Assembly (NCBI GenBank): GCA_014728115.1
Contig: WJME01000024.1
Coordinates: 1 to 35,313, forward strand
DNA from: Candidatus Zhuqueibacterota bacterium
GTDB lineage: Bacteria; Zhuqueibacterota; Zhuqueibacteria; Residuimicrobiales; Oceaniaggregativiventaceae
Length of the DNA stretch: 35,313 nt
Direction: 5' to 3'
Positions 1 to 7,902 of this stretch are shown piece by piece. Position numbers and translations under genes: made by a program. Position 1 is the stretch's first letter. The number at the start of each line of letters is the position of its first letter. The notes beneath the pieces are model-generated. The model did no database searches. It was not told the DNA's origin and saw only the letters and a program-made list of their open reading frames with translations.

Positions 1-1
1 G

Positions 2-1108
2 GATTATGAGGTCTATCAGAGCTTTAGAAAAAGTGACGGACGTCTTGCGTTTGCCGCGACTCATCGATCAGGTGATTTTCTGAAATGCGGCCGGCATTGG
101 ACTGCATTGGTGCGTATTACCCTGGTTTGCCAGTCCATTGGCAGCAGGGTTGGCCTGAGTGAAAACCGTAATTCTCCTGCTTTTCTGGTCCTCGATATGG
201 ATGGTCAGGATATTACCGGCGAGATACAGCCTTTTCCTGCCATCAGGCAATTGCAGAATTTTGTGTTTTCACTCAAGCCGGGATGGCAACTCATTTCACT
301 GCCCGGTATTGCTTCGAGTATGCAGGTTTCAGAGCTTTTTCCCAAAGCGATAGGGGGGATCGCATTTGACTGGAGGGGAGAGGTCTATTATCCGGTAGAA
401 CACTTGGAACCGGGTCGTGGATACTGGATTGCACAAAATGAGGCTCAGGAAGTAACACAGTTGATTTTCGGCTCGAGCATATATGAACGCACATTTTTTG
501 AGCGAGGATGGTTTTTGATAGGGGGGGTAGACAGACCGAGCAGTTTTGATGCCCCAAAGGTAGATCCTTCCGGGTCGATTTATCCTCCTGCCTTTTTTTA
601 CGATCAGTCTATGCAACAATATAGAGGCGTCACTACCCTGAATCCGAGTGTTGGGTATTGGGTAGCAGTTTTGAGACCCTGTGTACTCGAGATGCCAGGT
701 CATGAAACCACATCCGTCAAAGAGCAGCATTACGAAACAGAAATCCTTCAGGCTGATTTGGGCACACAACCTCCCCCTCCTCCTGGCATCGACACCTCAG
801 TGTTGGCCGGATTTGATTCCGATGTTCCGCACTCTTGTAAATTGTTACAAAATTATCCCAATCCTTTTCATTCTCTAACCTCGATTCCTTTTTTTATCCG
901 CAAGCGCGAGCGAATCCATATCGGTATCTATAACATCAATGGCCAACTCGTACGCACGCTGTACGATCAGGAGCTCTTGCCCGGCATGCACAATGTCATT
1001 TGGGACGGCACAGACCAGGCCGGTCAGAGCGTAGGGGCTGGCGTTTACTTGTGTAAAATGCAAAGTACCGGATTTATGGATGTCAAAAAGCTTATTTTGG
1101 TGCATTAG
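2..1108 (+). CDS. Secreted protein with C-terminal FlgD-Ig-like sorting domain (5'-truncated)
   Basis: The frame is open from the left edge, so the real start lies outside the window; 368 residues are visible. The first ~60 residues (RLAFAATHRSGDF, then alternating beta-type sequence ending LVLDMDGQDI) resemble the end of a cohesin-like beta-sandwich. A middle region has two similar units (FSLKPGWQLISLPG and ERGWFLIGG, each followed by a GYW motif), as in many secreted FCB-group proteins. A PPPPPG linker precedes a C-terminal domain with LLQNYPNPF, IYNINGQLVRTL and GAGVYLCKM, the hallmarks of the FlgD-Ig/type IX secretion sorting family. Export and surface attachment are inferred from that domain. 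No catalytic domain is visible. No terminator follows it. Confidence 0.8.
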   Translation, partial: DYEVYQSFRKSDGRLAFAATHRSGDFLKCGRHWTALVRITLVCQSIGSRVGLSENRNSPAFLVLDMDGQDITGEIQPFPAIRQLQNFVFSLKPGWQLISLPGIASSMQVSELFPKAIGGIAFDWRGEVYYPVEHLEPGRGYWIAQNEAQEVTQLIFGSSIYERTFFERGWFLIGGVDRPSSFDAPKVDPSGSIYPPAFFYDQSMQQYRGVTTLNPSVGYWVAVLRPCVLEMPGHETTSVKEQHYETEILQADLGTQPPPPPGIDTSVLAGFDSDVPHSCKLLQNYPNPFHSLTSIPFFIRKRERIHIGIYNINGQLVRTLYDQELLPGMHNVIWDGTDQAGQSVGAGVYLCKMQSTGFMDVKKLILVH

Positions 1109-1141
1109 AGCCAATATTTTTTGCAAAAGACATCGCAACAC

Positions 1142-1170
1142 TTGAATAATAACTCGACAAAGATTATATT
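1142..1170 (+). promoter_or_regulatory. sigma70-like promoter for the glycosyltransferase gene
   Basis: TTGAAT (1142-1147) and TATATT (1165-1170) are separated by exactly 17 bp. The predicted transcription start is near 1177, downstream of the in-frame GTG at 1174, which supports translation from ATG 1225. Seen by eye; not experimentally supported. Confidence 0.55.
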
Positions 1171-1224
1171 TGCGTGTCACTGATTAATTTTGTACTTTTA
1201 AAAACTGAATCGGACTCATTTTAT

Positions 1225-3300
1225 ATGAGTGAATTATCGGTCGTCATTGTCAGCTATAATGTGCGCGCCTTTTTAGAACAGGCATTGACCAGTATTCAAA
1301 AAGCGCTTGTTTCCATTCCTCATGAAATTTTTCTTGTTGACAATGCCTCAACAGACGCCAGTGCGGATTTGGTAGAGAGGCGTTTCCCGACCGTAAAATT
1401 GATACGAAATCGAAAAAATGTGGGTTTTGCACGTGCGAATAATCAGGCGATCCGGCTCTGCCAGTCGCCTTTTATTTGCTTGATTAATCCCGATACACTG
1501 GTACAGGAAGACACCTTTAAAGTTCTTTTACAATTTCTGGCTGATCATCCGGAAGCCGGAGCTGCTGGTTGCCGGATTCTCAATCCCGATGGTTCGCTTC
1601 AATTGGCCTGTCGTCGCAGTTACCCCACGCCCTGGGTAGCGTTTACCAAAATTATCGGTCTGGCTGCTGTGTTTCCCAAGAGTCGATGGTTTGGTCGTTA
1701 CAATCTGACATTTCTCGACCCGGAACAGGTCGCTGATGTGGATGCGATTTCCGGGTCTTTCATGATGTTACGCAAGGAGGTTATCGAGCAAGTCGGACTG
1801 CTGGATGAGTCGTTTTTTATGTATGGAGAGGATCTCGATTGGTGTTACCGTATCCGCAAAAGGGGTTATAAAATCTATTATGTTCCGGATACTCAGATCA
1901 TCCATTTCAAGGGCGAGAGTTCGAAAAAAGCCCCATTCGAACAACGCCGGCTCTTTTATGAGGCTATGCGTTTATTCGTACTCAAACATTTCAGCCGGGG
2001 AAAGGCGCTTGTTCCTTCATGGATCTTGATCGGTGCCATCTGGATGCGGGCAGTCCTTTCCTATCTGTCGCAAACCCTGCAAACATTTGCCTTGCCTATG
2101 ATCGATCTTTTGATCATGACCTTTTCCCTTGCCATGGCGATTTTTATGCGTTTTAGGCCAGAATTCCCATGGGAAGGTTTTGTTGCGGTGCACGTGATTT
2201 ATAGTTTAATATGGCTGACCAGTCTGGCTGCGCATGGAGTGTACAGACAATCAAGACTCTCCGGAAGCAAGGCAGCAGGCGCCATTGTGCTTGGGTGGTT
2301 GATCAATACGGCGATCACTTATTTTGCCAAATCCATCGCCTTTTCGCGGGCTGTGGTTTTTTATGCGGGTGCCCTGAATTTATTACTCGTTCCTGTGTGG
2401 CGAATCGCAATAAAATCCCTTGCGTTTACGCATTGGGGAGAGCGAACCCATCTCTTGCAGGAAAGTCTTTTTGGGATTCGCTCGATCTTGGTCGGTGATG
2501 CCGATTCGCTTGCGCGGGTGATCAAACGCCTGCAAAGGGCAAATTTAAAACAGCATCTTGTCGGTATCGTCTTGAGCAGCGGCAATATCGATGAGCTTGT
2601 TGTCGAGGGCATTCCGGTATTGGGCTACTTTGATGACCTGAATGAAATTCTTTTACGAGAGAAAATAAATCAGGTATTGTTTGCTGTTCACCGGCTTTCA
2701 TACAACCGCATTTTTAATCTCATCGCTCAATCCCGGAGACGGCCGGTCGAATTCAAACTCATTCCTAATGATATGGATGTGCTGATCGGAAAATCCAGTA
2801 TCGATGAAATTGATGAAATCCCGTTTGTCGAGCTAGAGTATCAATTTCAAAATCCGGTATGGCGATGGCTGAAACGCATACTGGATGTGGTCTTTTCATT
2901 TGTGGCTATGATTGTTTTGATGCCTGTATTCTTTTTTGAGCTTTGGATTCGAAAAAATCCCATTATGCATGAAAAGATGAGATTAGGCAGGGATCGTGTC
3001 AAGGTACATCGATTCAAGAACAGTTCTCGTTGGCAGCTGCTGCCCATTTTATGGGATATCTTTACAGGCCGAGCGTCTCTTGTCGGGCGTGATCGGTCGC
3101 ACAAAATCGACACAAAGGATCATTTGGGATTTTATCTCAAGCCAGGTTTTACCAGTCTGGAACAAGTACAAAATCGCTCTGATCTGACGACCGCAGAAAG
3201 GGAGCGTCTCAGACTCTATTATATAAAAAATTATTCTCCCCTTTTGGATGTAGAAATTTTGTTAAAATCGCTTTATCAGTCCTTGAAAATAGGCCGATAA
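1225..3300 (+). CDS. GT2 glycosyltransferase fused to a degenerate polyprenyl-phosphate sugar transferase
   Basis: 691 residues. Residues 1-~250 are a family-2 glycosyltransferase of the rhamnosyltransferase type: LSVVIVSYN, VDNASTD, NVGFARANN, INPDT near 86 (DxD-equivalent) and EDLDWCYR near 200. About four membrane helices (~265-400) follow, then a Rossmann-like CoA-binding-3 type domain (~415-540), then a sugar-transferase-like end from WLKRILDVV near 546 to the C-terminus with SLVGRDR (618) and LKPGFTSLEQV. That is the architecture of WcaJ/WbaP-type initiating enzymes joined to a GT2. The last domain is abnormal: the Asp-Glu pair of SLDELPQ aligns with Gln604-Leu605, and the SLVGPRP motif is altered. 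The GT2 half should work on a nucleotide sugar at the inner membrane; the second half is probably non-catalytic. ATG 1225 was preferred over GTG 1174 because the family starts here and the promoter lies between. Confidence 0.85.
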   Translation: MSELSVVIVSYNVRAFLEQALTSIQKALVSIPHEIFLVDNASTDASADLVERRFPTVKLIRNRKNVGFARANNQAIRLCQSPFICLINPDTLVQEDTFKVLLQFLADHPEAGAAGCRILNPDGSLQLACRRSYPTPWVAFTKIIGLAAVFPKSRWFGRYNLTFLDPEQVADVDAISGSFMMLRKEVIEQVGLLDESFFMYGEDLDWCYRIRKRGYKIYYVPDTQIIHFKGESSKKAPFEQRRLFYEAMRLFVLKHFSRGKALVPSWILIGAIWMRAVLSYLSQTLQTFALPMIDLLIMTFSLAMAIFMRFRPEFPWEGFVAVHVIYSLIWLTSLAAHGVYRQSRLSGSKAAGAIVLGWLINTAITYFAKSIAFSRAVVFYAGALNLLLVPVWRIAIKSLAFTHWGERTHLLQESLFGIRSILVGDADSLARVIKRLQRANLKQHLVGIVLSSGNIDELVVEGIPVLGYFDDLNEILLREKINQVLFAVHRLSYNRIFNLIAQSRRRPVEFKLIPNDMDVLIGKSSIDEIDEIPFVELEYQFQNPVWRWLKRILDVVFSFVAMIVLMPVFFFELWIRKNPIMHEKMRLGRDRVKVHRFKNSSRWQLLPILWDIFTGRASLVGRDRSHKIDTKDHLGFYLKPGFTSLEQVQNRSDLTTAERERLRLYYIKNYSPLLDVEILLKSLYQSLKIGR

Positions 3301-3342
3301 AGACAGTGTATGAGTACATAAACACAAATAGGGCATCAGTCT

Positions 3343-4299
3343 ATGAGCAAGTTTGTTTTAGATTTTGAAAAACCCATTGTCGAGATCGAGCGTCGCATTG
3401 CAGAATTGCGTGATTTTTCTATTGAAGAAGATCTCGAAATTCAGAATGAAATTGAAAAATTGCAGACCAAGGCAAAAAAGCTTCGCAGGGATATTTTTTC
3501 CAAGCTCACCCGCTGGCAGCGGGTACAGTTGGCAAGACATCCCAACCGGCCTTATACGCTCGATTATATTCAGAAATTCATAACCGATTTTGTAGAGTTG
3601 CATGGAGACAGAGGATTCAGAGATGATCCGGCCTTGGTCGCCGGCATTGGCAAACTCGATGGCCTGCCTGTTGCGATCATCGGTCATCAAAAGGCCAGGG
3701 ACACCAAAGAGAAATTACGCCGTAATTTTGCCATGCCTAGTCCGGAAGGATACCGCAAAGCATTAAGAGTCATGAAAATGGCGGCACGCTTTGATCGTCC
3801 GGTCATCTGTTTGTTGGACACTCCTGGTGCCTATCCAGGGATAGGTGCAGAAGAGAGAGGGCAGGCCGAGGCGATTGCCCGAAATCTGTTTGAAATGTCA
3901 CACCTGCCTGTGCCAATTGTCGTGGTTGTCATTGGAGAAGGTGCCAGCGGGGGGGCATTGGGCATTGGTGTGGGGGACAGGGTGTATATGATGGAAAATA
4001 CCTGGTATTCTGTGATTTCTCCTGAAGGATGTGCCGCAATTTTATATAGGGATGCATCAAATGCACCTCAAGCCGCCGAATCCATGAAAGTCATTGCGAA
4101 CGATCTGTTGGAATTGCAAGTCATTGACAAGATTATACCAGAGCCTGTCGGTGGTGCTCATTGTAATCACGATGAAGCTGCTGCAATTTTAAAACAAGAA
4201 CTGGTAGAGACACTGCAAGAATTGATGACAATACCCAAAGATCAATTGATCGCAGACCGAATAGATAAATTTGGAAAGATGGGCTTTTGGCAGGAATAA
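3343..4299 (+). CDS. accA: Acetyl-CoA carboxylase carboxyltransferase subunit alpha
   Basis: 318 residues, the usual length (E. coli 319). With AccD it forms the carboxyltransferase that moves CO2 from carboxybiotin to acetyl-CoA to make malonyl-CoA, the first step of fatty acid synthesis, in the cytoplasm. The N-terminal ~50 residues are the charged helical region typical of AccA. The crotonase-like core shows RRNFAMPSPEGYRKALR, PGAYPGIGAEERGQAEAIA near 160, the glycine-rich GEGASGGALGIGVGD near 199 (oxyanion region) and SPEGCAAIL near 226. No accD is in the window, so the two subunits are not adjacent here. The gene begins 42 bp after the glycosyltransferase with no clear promoter of its own and only a weak ribosome site; a weak hairpin follows. 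Confidence 0.97.
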   Translation: MSKFVLDFEKPIVEIERRIAELRDFSIEEDLEIQNEIEKLQTKAKKLRRDIFSKLTRWQRVQLARHPNRPYTLDYIQKFITDFVELHGDRGFRDDPALVAGIGKLDGLPVAIIGHQKARDTKEKLRRNFAMPSPEGYRKALRVMKMAARFDRPVICLLDTPGAYPGIGAEERGQAEAIARNLFEMSHLPVPIVVVVIGEGASGGALGIGVGDRVYMMENTWYSVISPEGCAAILYRDASNAPQAAESMKVIANDLLELQVIDKIIPEPVGGAHCNHDEAAAILKQELVETLQELMTIPKDQLIADRIDKFGKMGFWQE

Positions 4300-4315
4300 T
4301 GAGTTTTGCTGAATA

Positions 4316-4357
4316 ATCACCCATTATCCCGGATCTCTCGTCGGAATAGTGGGTGAT
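4316..4357 (+). terminator. Hairpin after accA, possible terminator
   Basis: A 12-bp inverted repeat (ATCACCCATTAT at 4316-4327 against ATAGTGGGTGAT at 4346-4357, one G-T type mismatch) lies 17 bp after the accA stop. The loop is long (18 nt) and only a short mixed T-rich stretch follows, so intrinsic termination is plausible but weak. Confidence 0.4.
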
Positions 4358-4446
4358 CGTTCTTTGTCATCTCTCATCATATTGGAAATCCTCTTTTTAG
4401 GCCCTCTCTTTTTACCTTCGTTTGCCTTTGGTTTTATAGAATTCGC

Positions 4447-4475
4447 TTGACTCTTTATTAATTTTATGATATATT
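4447..4475 (+). promoter_or_regulatory. sigma70-like promoter for the HNH-scp-rluB-cmk-ispH run
   Basis: TTGACT (4447-4452), 17-bp spacer, TATATT (4470-4475), in an AT-rich stretch after the accA hairpin. The predicted start near 4482 gives a ~28-nt leader to the HNH gene. One of the best promoter matches in the window. Confidence 0.6.
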
Positions 4476-4509
4476 TTTAGATATGCAGAAATAATACGGT
4501 CTCAGGCTC

Positions 4510-5013
4510 ATGTTAAAGCGTCGCGTATTGTTATTAAATGCCAATTATGAACCTCTAACGATCATTTCAGCCAGAAAAGCGATTTTGCTGTTGTATATGG
4601 AAAAAGTAGAAATGATCGAAAGAAGAGAGTTATGGGTACGTTCGATTCACATGGCCTTGCCGTTGCCAAGCGTCATCAGATTACGCGAATATATCAGGTT
4701 ACCTTATCGTCGTGTCGAATTGACCCGGCGAAATATTTTGAAACGGGATGGCTATCGATGTCAATATTGTGGATCAAAGAATCGCCATATGACCATCGAT
4801 CACATTATCCCCAGACGAAGAGGGGGGCTGGATTCTTGGGAAAATCTCGTCTGTGCCTGTATCGAATGCAATCATCGCAAGGGCGATAAGAGTTTGGAAC
4901 AGGCAAATTTGAAACTGATCAGCCGTCCGAGACGTCCCAATCGCTTGTTCTTTTTGCGTAATTTTATTGGACAAGATGAAGAGCCCTGGAAACCCTATCT
5001 TTATGCGTCCTGA
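4510..5013 (+). CDS. HNH endonuclease-family protein
   Basis: 167 residues. The C-terminal half is an HNH/treble-clef nuclease fold: zinc cysteines CxxC at 84/87 and CIEC at 117/120, the DH pair of TIDHIIPRRRGG at 97-98, and ECNHRKG with Asn121 and His122. The N-terminal ~70 residues (RVLLLNANYEPLTIISARKAILLL) match the conserved N-terminus of the small stand-alone HNH proteins found in cyanobacteria and many other phyla. Such proteins presumably bind and cut DNA in the cytoplasm, but their role is unknown to me; there is no toxin partner, methylase or intron context here. It is the first gene after a good promoter and sits just upstream of scpA, so it may be co-transcribed with chromosome-maintenance genes. 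No clear Shine-Dalgarno precedes the ATG. Confidence 0.9.
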   Translation: MLKRRVLLLNANYEPLTIISARKAILLLYMEKVEMIERRELWVRSIHMALPLPSVIRLREYIRLPYRRVELTRRNILKRDGYRCQYCGSKNRHMTIDHIIPRRRGGLDSWENLVCACIECNHRKGDKSLEQANLKLISRPRRPNRLFFLRNFIGQDEEPWKPYLYAS

Positions 5014-5113
5014 GACAAGAAATGAACAATCGATGATCGAATGACAAATGGCCGTAGGTTTATCAACGACGGCCTTCATTATGTTTACCGAACCGATAGA
5101 TGCGGTAAAAGCA

Positions 5114-5839
5114 ATGCTTTATAAGGTCAAACTGGATGCATTTGAAGGTCCTCTGGACCTTCTTTTGTTCTTGATAAAAAAGAATGAACTCGATATATAT
5201 GATATTCCGATTTCGTTGATTACCGGTCAATTTTTGGAATATATTGAGATTATCCAATTATTGGATCTCGAGTCTGCCAGCGATTTTATTCTTATGGCTG
5301 CCACGCTCATGCGAATCAAAGCGCAGATGCTGTTGCCCAAGCCTGAAGTCGAGGAAGAAGAGGAAGAGGTCGTTGATCCAAGACAAGAGCTGGTGACTCG
5401 GTTATTGGAATATAAACGATTCAAAGATGTCGCTGAAGATCTGGCTGAACATGAAAATCATGCCAGTCAACTCTACCGACGCGGTAGCTTTAAATTTGAA
5501 GAAAATGGCTATACAGCATCACAAGAAGAGGGTTCAACCGCCTCATTGTTCGATCTCGTTGCTGCCTTCCGAAAGTTATTAACAGATCGCAATAAAAAAT
5601 TTGTGGTACATCGCGTCGAGGAAGTCAGTGTTACAGTGGAAGAGAGGATTGCGTTTATCTCGGAAAAATTACAGCAACAGTCCGAGATCAAATTCAGCAC
5701 GTTATTTGACGAACGTGATCCTAAAATGGTATGGATTGTGACATTTATCGCTATTTTAGAGATGACCAAGCGAAGAATGATCCGGCCAATTCAAAATAAT
5801 GCATTCGAGGAAATATTGCTGGTCAATTTGAATGGATAA
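5114..5839 (+). CDS. scpA: Segregation and condensation protein A
   Basis: 241 residues from this ATG. ScpA is the kleisin that bridges SMC heads and, with ScpB, forms the SMC-ScpAB condensin for chromosome compaction and segregation. The N-terminus LDAFEGPLDLLLFLIKKNEL followed by DIYDIPI is the family signature that contacts the SMC neck; an acidic linker (EEEEEE near 85) and the C-terminal winged helix (KRRMIRPIQ) are present. The start is uncertain: in-frame ATGs exist at 5048 and 5081, but homologues begin just before the YKVKLDxFEGPL motif and none of the three has a convincing ribosome site. Its stop overlaps the scpB start by 8 bp, so the two are translationally coupled. No smc gene is in the window. 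Confidence 0.95.
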   Translation: MLYKVKLDAFEGPLDLLLFLIKKNELDIYDIPISLITGQFLEYIEIIQLLDLESASDFILMAATLMRIKAQMLLPKPEVEEEEEEVVDPRQELVTRLLEYKRFKDVAEDLAEHENHASQLYRRGSFKFEENGYTASQEEGSTASLFDLVAAFRKLLTDRNKKFVVHRVEEVSVTVEERIAFISEKLQQQSEIKFSTLFDERDPKMVWIVTFIAILEMTKRRMIRPIQNNAFEEILLVNLNG

Positions 5840-6491
5840 GCAAGAACTGGTTAGAGTATTGGAAGCATTGATCTTTGCTTCTGATTCTCCGCTTAGCCTA
5901 AAACAGATGCAGAGCCTTTTAGCTGAGGTGGCAAAGGACGATATATTAGAGGCGCTGAATGTTTTAGGGGATTCTTTTCAAGATCGTTCGTTCTTTCTCA
6001 AAAAAGTTGCCGGTGGATATCAATTGGCTTCCAAGCCCGAATATTCGCAATGGATAAAAACCATGCTTTCGGGTAAGGAGAGCAGCCGGTTGAGCCGGGC
6101 TGCACTGGAAACCCTGGCAATTATCGCGTTTAAACAACCGATCAGTCGCGTCGAAGTCAATGCCATTCGAGGTGTCAATTCTGATGGTGTGATTCGAACC
6201 CTGCTCGAACGCAAGCTTATCGATATGGCCGGCCGTGACGACGGGCCGGGAAGAGCATTGCTGTTCCAGACAACAAACGATTTTCTGCAGTATTTTGGTA
6301 TCGATGATATCACCGATCTCCCCCGACCCAAAGAAGTGGAGGAGCTATTGGCTGAAGGAGAGGGGGGCAAGCTGTTACAAGATTTGCCTGAAGAACAGCT
6401 TTTAAAGCTAGAAGATCATGAGGATGCACAGGAGCAAGAGCCAGAGAACAAGACTGATGCCGAATCAAAAGCTTCAGAACAAGGATCCTGA
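5832..6491 (+). CDS. scpB: Segregation and condensation protein B
   Basis: 219 residues. ScpB dimers bind ScpA inside the SMC-ScpAB complex. The sequence shows two winged-helix domains: residues 1-~80 (LVRVLEALIFASDSPLSLKQ) and ~85-160, with ALETLAIIAFKQPISRVEV, NAIRGVNSDGVIRTLLERK and LLFQTTNDFLQYFGI, all standard family motifs. The last ~45 residues are acidic and low complexity (EDHEDAQEQEPENK), probably disordered. The ATG lies inside the end of scpA (8-bp overlap), and its TGA overlaps the next ATG (TGATG), so three genes are translated as a chain. Confident. Confidence 0.96.
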   Translation: MDKQELVRVLEALIFASDSPLSLKQMQSLLAEVAKDDILEALNVLGDSFQDRSFFLKKVAGGYQLASKPEYSQWIKTMLSGKESSRLSRAALETLAIIAFKQPISRVEVNAIRGVNSDGVIRTLLERKLIDMAGRDDGPGRALLFQTTNDFLQYFGIDDITDLPRPKEVEELLAEGEGGKLLQDLPEEQLLKLEDHEDAQEQEPENKTDAESKASEQGS

Positions 6492-7243
6492 TGCGAATTA
6501 ATAAATACTTGGCCGCATGTGGTGTGGCTTCACGCCGTGCAGCAGAACAATTGATCCTTGATGGGCGTGTAAGAATAAACGGCAAGGTTGTTATTGACCT
6601 GGCAACACAGGTTAATGCCGATCGCGATGAGGTGCGTTTTGATGGTAAAGAGATCAAACCCGACACGCGTGCGAGATATGTTATGCTCAACAAACCCAAG
6701 GGCGTGGTGGTTACTGCAAAAGATGAAAAAGGCAGAAAAACTGTCACGGATCTAGTACGTAGCCGCGAAAGGATTTTTCCGGTAGGTCGGCTGGATATTG
6801 ACACTGAAGGCTTGTTGATTCTGACCAATGATGGTGATCTTGCACATCGGCTCATGCATCCCAGATATCAGATCAGCAAAACCTATCGCGTACGACTGAC
6901 CAGACCGTTCCAGGTTGCTGACTTTGACCCCCTGACAAAGGGTGTCGAACTGGAAGATGGATTGACTTTGCCAAGTCAGGCCTATTATTATACTGACGAT
7001 CCATCCAGGGTTGAAGTGCGGGTCACAGAAGGTCGCTATCACCTGGTAAAGCGTATGTTCGAAGCTCTGGGGTATGAGATTAAATCATTAAAACGTATAC
7101 AAATCGGGCCTCTTTCTATGGGAACGCTGGCACGCGGTCATTGGCGTCCACTCAATGCTATGGAAGTCGAGTATCTGAAACAGGCAGTGGGTCTGAGTGA
7201 GAGAAAACGAGGGTCACGCAAGAATTGGAGACGACGTTCATAA
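6491..7243 (+). CDS. rluB: 23S rRNA pseudouridine synthase, RluB/RsuA family
   Basis: 250 residues. Members convert a uridine of rRNA to pseudouridine (RluB: U2605 of 23S; RsuA: U516 of 16S). The N-terminal S4 RNA-binding domain is clear (MRINKYLAACGVASRRAAE, then GRVRINGKVV). The catalytic motif is GRLDIDTEGLLILTNDGDL with the nucleophile Asp102. KTYRVRL and the later GRYHLVKRMFEALGY are the remaining family motifs. The basic C-terminal tail (RKRGSRKNWRRRS) probably contacts RNA. RluB is preferred over RsuA from the neighbourhood (scpA-scpB-rluB is common across bacteria), but the target base cannot be read from sequence. The start codon overlaps the scpB stop by 1 bp; the end overlaps cmk by 19 bp. 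Confidence 0.92.
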   Translation: MRINKYLAACGVASRRAAEQLILDGRVRINGKVVIDLATQVNADRDEVRFDGKEIKPDTRARYVMLNKPKGVVVTAKDEKGRKTVTDLVRSRERIFPVGRLDIDTEGLLILTNDGDLAHRLMHPRYQISKTYRVRLTRPFQVADFDPLTKGVELEDGLTLPSQAYYYTDDPSRVEVRVTEGRYHLVKRMFEALGYEIKSLKRIQIGPLSMGTLARGHWRPLNAMEVEYLKQAVGLSERKRGSRKNWRRRS

Positions 7244-7902
7244 TCACCATTGATGGTCCTGCAGGCTCTGGCAAGAGTTCCACGGCAAAAGCTGTGGCAG
7301 AAAAACTTGAATTCCTTTTCCTCGATTCCGGGGCCCTGTATCGTGCGATTACCCTGGCTGCGCTCGAGCAAAATATAGACCTTCATGATCCGGGTCAAGT
7401 CAAAGAGTTGGCTCAAAGCTGCAAGATTGATTTAAGACAGGTGAATCGAGACCTGTTGGTTTTTCTTGATGACCGTGATGTGACCGAACACATTCGAAAT
7501 CCAAAAGTGACACGGGCCATTGCTCCCATTGCTGCCATGCCAGAGGTGAGAGAAGAATTGGTAAACCGAATGCGTGAAATGGCCAAAGAACAGAGTCTTG
7601 TCGCCGAAGGACGCGATATGGGGTCTGTTGTGTTTCAGCAAGCGGATTTAAAAATCTATATGCAAGCCACAATCGGGGAAAGAGCTCACAGGCGTCAGCA
7701 AGAATTGAAGCAAAAAGGAATACAGGTCTCTTTGCAAGACCTTGAGGAAGAGATTGCAAGACGAGACCATAGCGATGCAAATCGGGCGCATGGGCCACTG
7801 GTAAAACCTCAGGATGCCCTGGTCCTGGATACATCTTCGATGACCCTTGAAGAACAAGTGGATTGGGTTGTGGCAAAAGCCCGAAAACGAGGTGCCAGGT
7901 GA
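7225..7902 (+). CDS. cmk: Cytidylate kinase (TTG start)
   Basis: 225 residues. Phosphorylates CMP and dCMP with ATP, recycling pyrimidine nucleotides in the cytoplasm. The P-loop GPAGSGKSS is at 11-19, followed by FLDSGALYRAITL (CMP-binding loop), the family-specific insertion, AEGRDMGSVVF and ARRDHSDANR of the lid and Arg-rich region. The length fits the family (E. coli 227). The only start that keeps the first beta strand is TTG at 7225, inside the end of rluB; no ATG or GTG lies between it and the P-loop. Low-efficiency initiation coupled to rluB translation is inferred. The stop overlaps the ispH GTG by 3 bases. Confidence 0.94.
   Translation: METTFIITIDGPAGSGKSSTAKAVAEKLEFLFLDSGALYRAITLAALEQNIDLHDPGQVKELAQSCKIDLRQVNRDLLVFLDDRDVTEHIRNPKVTRAIAPIAAMPEVREELVNRMREMAKEQSLVAEGRDMGSVVFQQADLKIYMQATIGERAHRRQQELKQKGIQVSLQDLEEEIARRDHSDANRAHGPLVKPQDALVLDTSSMTLEEQVDWVVAKARKRGAR

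Noticed and set aside
1174..1224. GTG start 17 codons upstream of the glycosyltransferase
   Set aside because: Predicted transcription start is near 1177 and family members begin at the LSVVIVSYN strand.
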